Positions 63,002-64,000 of a stretch of 64,000 nt of DNA are shown piece after piece. Source of the stretch: Pontibacter ummariensis (GTDB lineage Bacteria; Bacteroidota; Bacteroidia; Cytophagales; Hymenobacteraceae). The first letter of the stretch is position 1, and each line of letters starts with the position of its first letter. The notes under the pieces are model-generated. The model was not told where the DNA came from. It saw only the letters and a program-made list of their open reading frames with translations, and did not search any database. The stretch covers positions 62,001 to 126,000 of the forward strand of contig NZ_FZOQ01000016.1 in assembly GCF_900188175.1 (NCBI RefSeq), written 5' to 3'. The position numbers and the translations under genes were made by a program.

Positions 63002-63030
63002 GACCTGCCACCCCTAAGAGATGGCAGGTC
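63002..63030 (-). terminator. Hairpin terminator after the gene at 63061-63705
   Basis: Bases 63002-63010 (GACCTGCCA) pair with 63022-63030; on the reverse strand the stem is followed by a TTTTTTAT run. Confidence 0.7.
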
Positions 63031-63060
63031 CTGTTCTTGTTCAGTTTTGCGAATTCAGGT

Positions 63061-63705
63061 TTATTCCTCCGTCTTCAGGTGCTGGGTTTCGTCAGGGTGC
63101 ACGAAATAGCTTACCAGTTTGTCCCACTGTAGCTCCTGCACGCCCGCCCAGCCGCCTTCTGCCGTTAGCGTGTTCAGCAAGGCCCGGTCTCCGGCTTCTT
63201 CCCCTTTGTTGTTAATGCCCTCGTTCTTTCCGATCTCGGAGCCGATCAGGGTGCTGCCTTTGCGCTCTACCCGGAACGTGCTGCTGGCTTCTTTTATAAA
63301 GAAATGCTCGATCACGTGTTCATGGTCTGCCCGCTCGGTTGGCTTTTCGCTGGGGTGTACCACAAACTCAGCCATGTTATCCTGTATGTTTATCTCGGTG
63401 ATCCTTACCCAGTTCTCGATCTTGCTAACCGGTAGTATAATCTTGAAGTAGTACCCAACTTCCGGCATCTTGGCCGTTGTTCTTCTACCACGCTGGTCAT
63501 AGAGCAAAAAGGTGGAGTTAATCCCTTCCAACTTCGACCACAGGTTGATGTCAAAGAGCTTGCGCTTTGCCTCCTCAAACTCCTGCTGTGCCGTCGCTTC
63601 ATCCGGGTATGTGTACTCTTGTTGGTAAAGCTTGTCTTTCGTCGCCTCGCCCTGCAGCACCTCTGCCTCCTTCTTCACTTTATCTACTATTTTCTTTAAG
63701 TCCAT
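63061..63705 (-). CDS. Soluble protein of unknown function
   Basis: The 214-residue protein has no signal peptide. The N-terminal 55 residues are a charged helix (KKIVDKVKKEAEVLQGEATKD), followed by a beta-rich domain (FLLYDQRG, YYFKIILPV, WVRITEINIQ, AEFVVHPSEKPTERADHEHV) and a helical C-terminal part. A HEHVIEHFF stretch resembles metal-binding spacing but no known protease motif. I do not recognise a family. It is between the GH15 gene and the window end, with a terminator after it. Confidence 0.75.
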   Translation of the reverse strand: MDLKKIVDKVKKEAEVLQGEATKDKLYQQEYTYPDEATAQQEFEEAKRKLFDINLWSKLEGINSTFLLYDQRGRRTTAKMPEVGYYFKIILPVSKIENWVRITEINIQDNMAEFVVHPSEKPTERADHEHVIEHFFIKEASSTFRVERKGSTLIGSEIGKNEGINNKGEEAGDRALLNTLTAEGGWAGVQELQWDKLVSYFVHPDETQHLKTEE

Positions 63706-63938
63706 ATCCGTTCAAATAAGTGTTGTCTTCAGTATGATTACGGCCAGGGGTAACAGAGGTTAGTGGTGCCAGGCCGATGCAAACACCTGTGAGGGCGTGT
63801 TTTAGCTTTAAGGGCGCCTGCAGGAGCTATAGCCAGCGGTCGAACCCAGGTGAAGCCGTGCCGGGTAAATATCCTTAGGAGTAGGAGGTCGTATAGTAAA
63901 GACGGCAAGGACCGATGTACCAACCTTAATCTAAAAGA

Positions 63939-64000
63939 ATGGAAAACAAACCAGAAGATCATAGCAAGGACCATCAGCACCAGCACAAGGGAGGCATGGG
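63939..64000 (+). CDS. Start of a His-rich protein (partial, runs off the right edge)
   Basis: An ATG at 63939 opens a frame beginning MENKPEDHSKDHQHQHKGGM. The run of His, Asp and Lys residues is like the N-termini of metal-handling membrane proteins such as heavy-metal P-type ATPases or small copper-associated proteins. Only about 20 codons are visible, so the call is tentative. Confidence 0.5.
   Translation, partial: MENKPEDHSKDHQHQHKGGM

Noticed and set aside
63738..63986. 82-codon reverse frame near the right edge
   Set aside because: Overlaps the start of the His-rich forward gene; hydrophobic start is followed by Arg/Pro-rich sequence without pattern.
1..64000. CRISPR arrays, tRNA or rRNA genes, prophage or complete insertion sequences
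   Set aside because: None were seen on reading the sequence; no direct repeat arrays, integrase genes or paired terminal repeats were noticed.

Overview
The window looks like a chromosomal segment of a Bacteroidota bacterium, most likely a pink-pigmented soil or marine Hymenobacteraceae relative such as Pontibacter. This genus-level guess is inferred from gene content and protein style and was not tested. Supporting signs are a SusC/SusD pair in a polysaccharide utilisation locus, many lipoproteins and diheme peroxidases, weak or absent Shine-Dalgarno sequences, AT-rich intergenic DNA beside moderately GC-rich genes, and many strong hairpin terminators. I saw no rRNA, tRNA, CRISPR array or intact insertion sequence.

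Layout. 0-6.3 kb: the end of a class II cyclic-nucleotide phosphodiesterase, a secreted curlin-repeat protein, a cold-shock protein, MsrA, a coiled-coil membrane protein and two LuxR-type regulators. 6.7-9.7 kb: a three-gene lipoprotein operon with an MbnP-like protein between two diheme cytochrome c peroxidases (MbnH-like). 9.8-16.8 kb: a membrane protein with a tandem repeat, a thioesterase, heme A synthase, a yeast-type cytosine deaminase, a lipoprotein and two unknown proteins. 17.2-19.8 kb: a GH9 enzyme. 20-26 kb: a ZnT9-like cation transporter, Ku and LigD (bacterial end joining), then a protein that joins a voltage-sensor-like region to a metzincin-like domain lacking the catalytic Glu. 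26.2-39 kb: a GH3 acyl-adenylating enzyme, MscS, WrbA, NDH-2, an aldehyde dehydrogenase, a class I glutamine amidotransferase-like hydrolase, a quinone oxidoreductase, an SDR and an M1 aminopeptidase. 39.1-42.9 kb: pxpB-pxpC-pxpA plus a YcsG-like transporter (5-oxoproline use). 44.3-58.5 kb: a beta-mannan utilisation locus. 58.5-64 kb: SDR, VKOR-like, DUF2267, GH15 and unknown genes.

How the mannan locus fits together. The GH26 mannanase lipoprotein would cut mannan outside the cell. The SusC/SusD pair would bring oligosaccharides across the outer membrane, and a sodium:solute symporter would carry short products across the inner membrane. A cellobiose/mannobiose 2-epimerase (AGE family) and a GH130 mannosylglucose phosphorylase would then convert mannobiose to mannosyl-glucose and on to mannose-1-phosphate plus glucose. 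A sialate-esterase-type SGNH enzyme may strip acetyl groups. An AraC regulator is divergent from the GH26 operon. An identical 17-base motif lies upstream of both the GH26 operon and susC, with weaker copies nearer susC and in front of the araC gene, and is a good candidate operator.

The items I judge most worth a second look are that shared motif, the voltage-sensor/dead-metzincin fusion, the MbnP-between-two-MbnH operon, the VKOR-like protein without loop cysteines, the three-fold repeat membrane protein, and a small dispersed palindrome found only between convergent genes.
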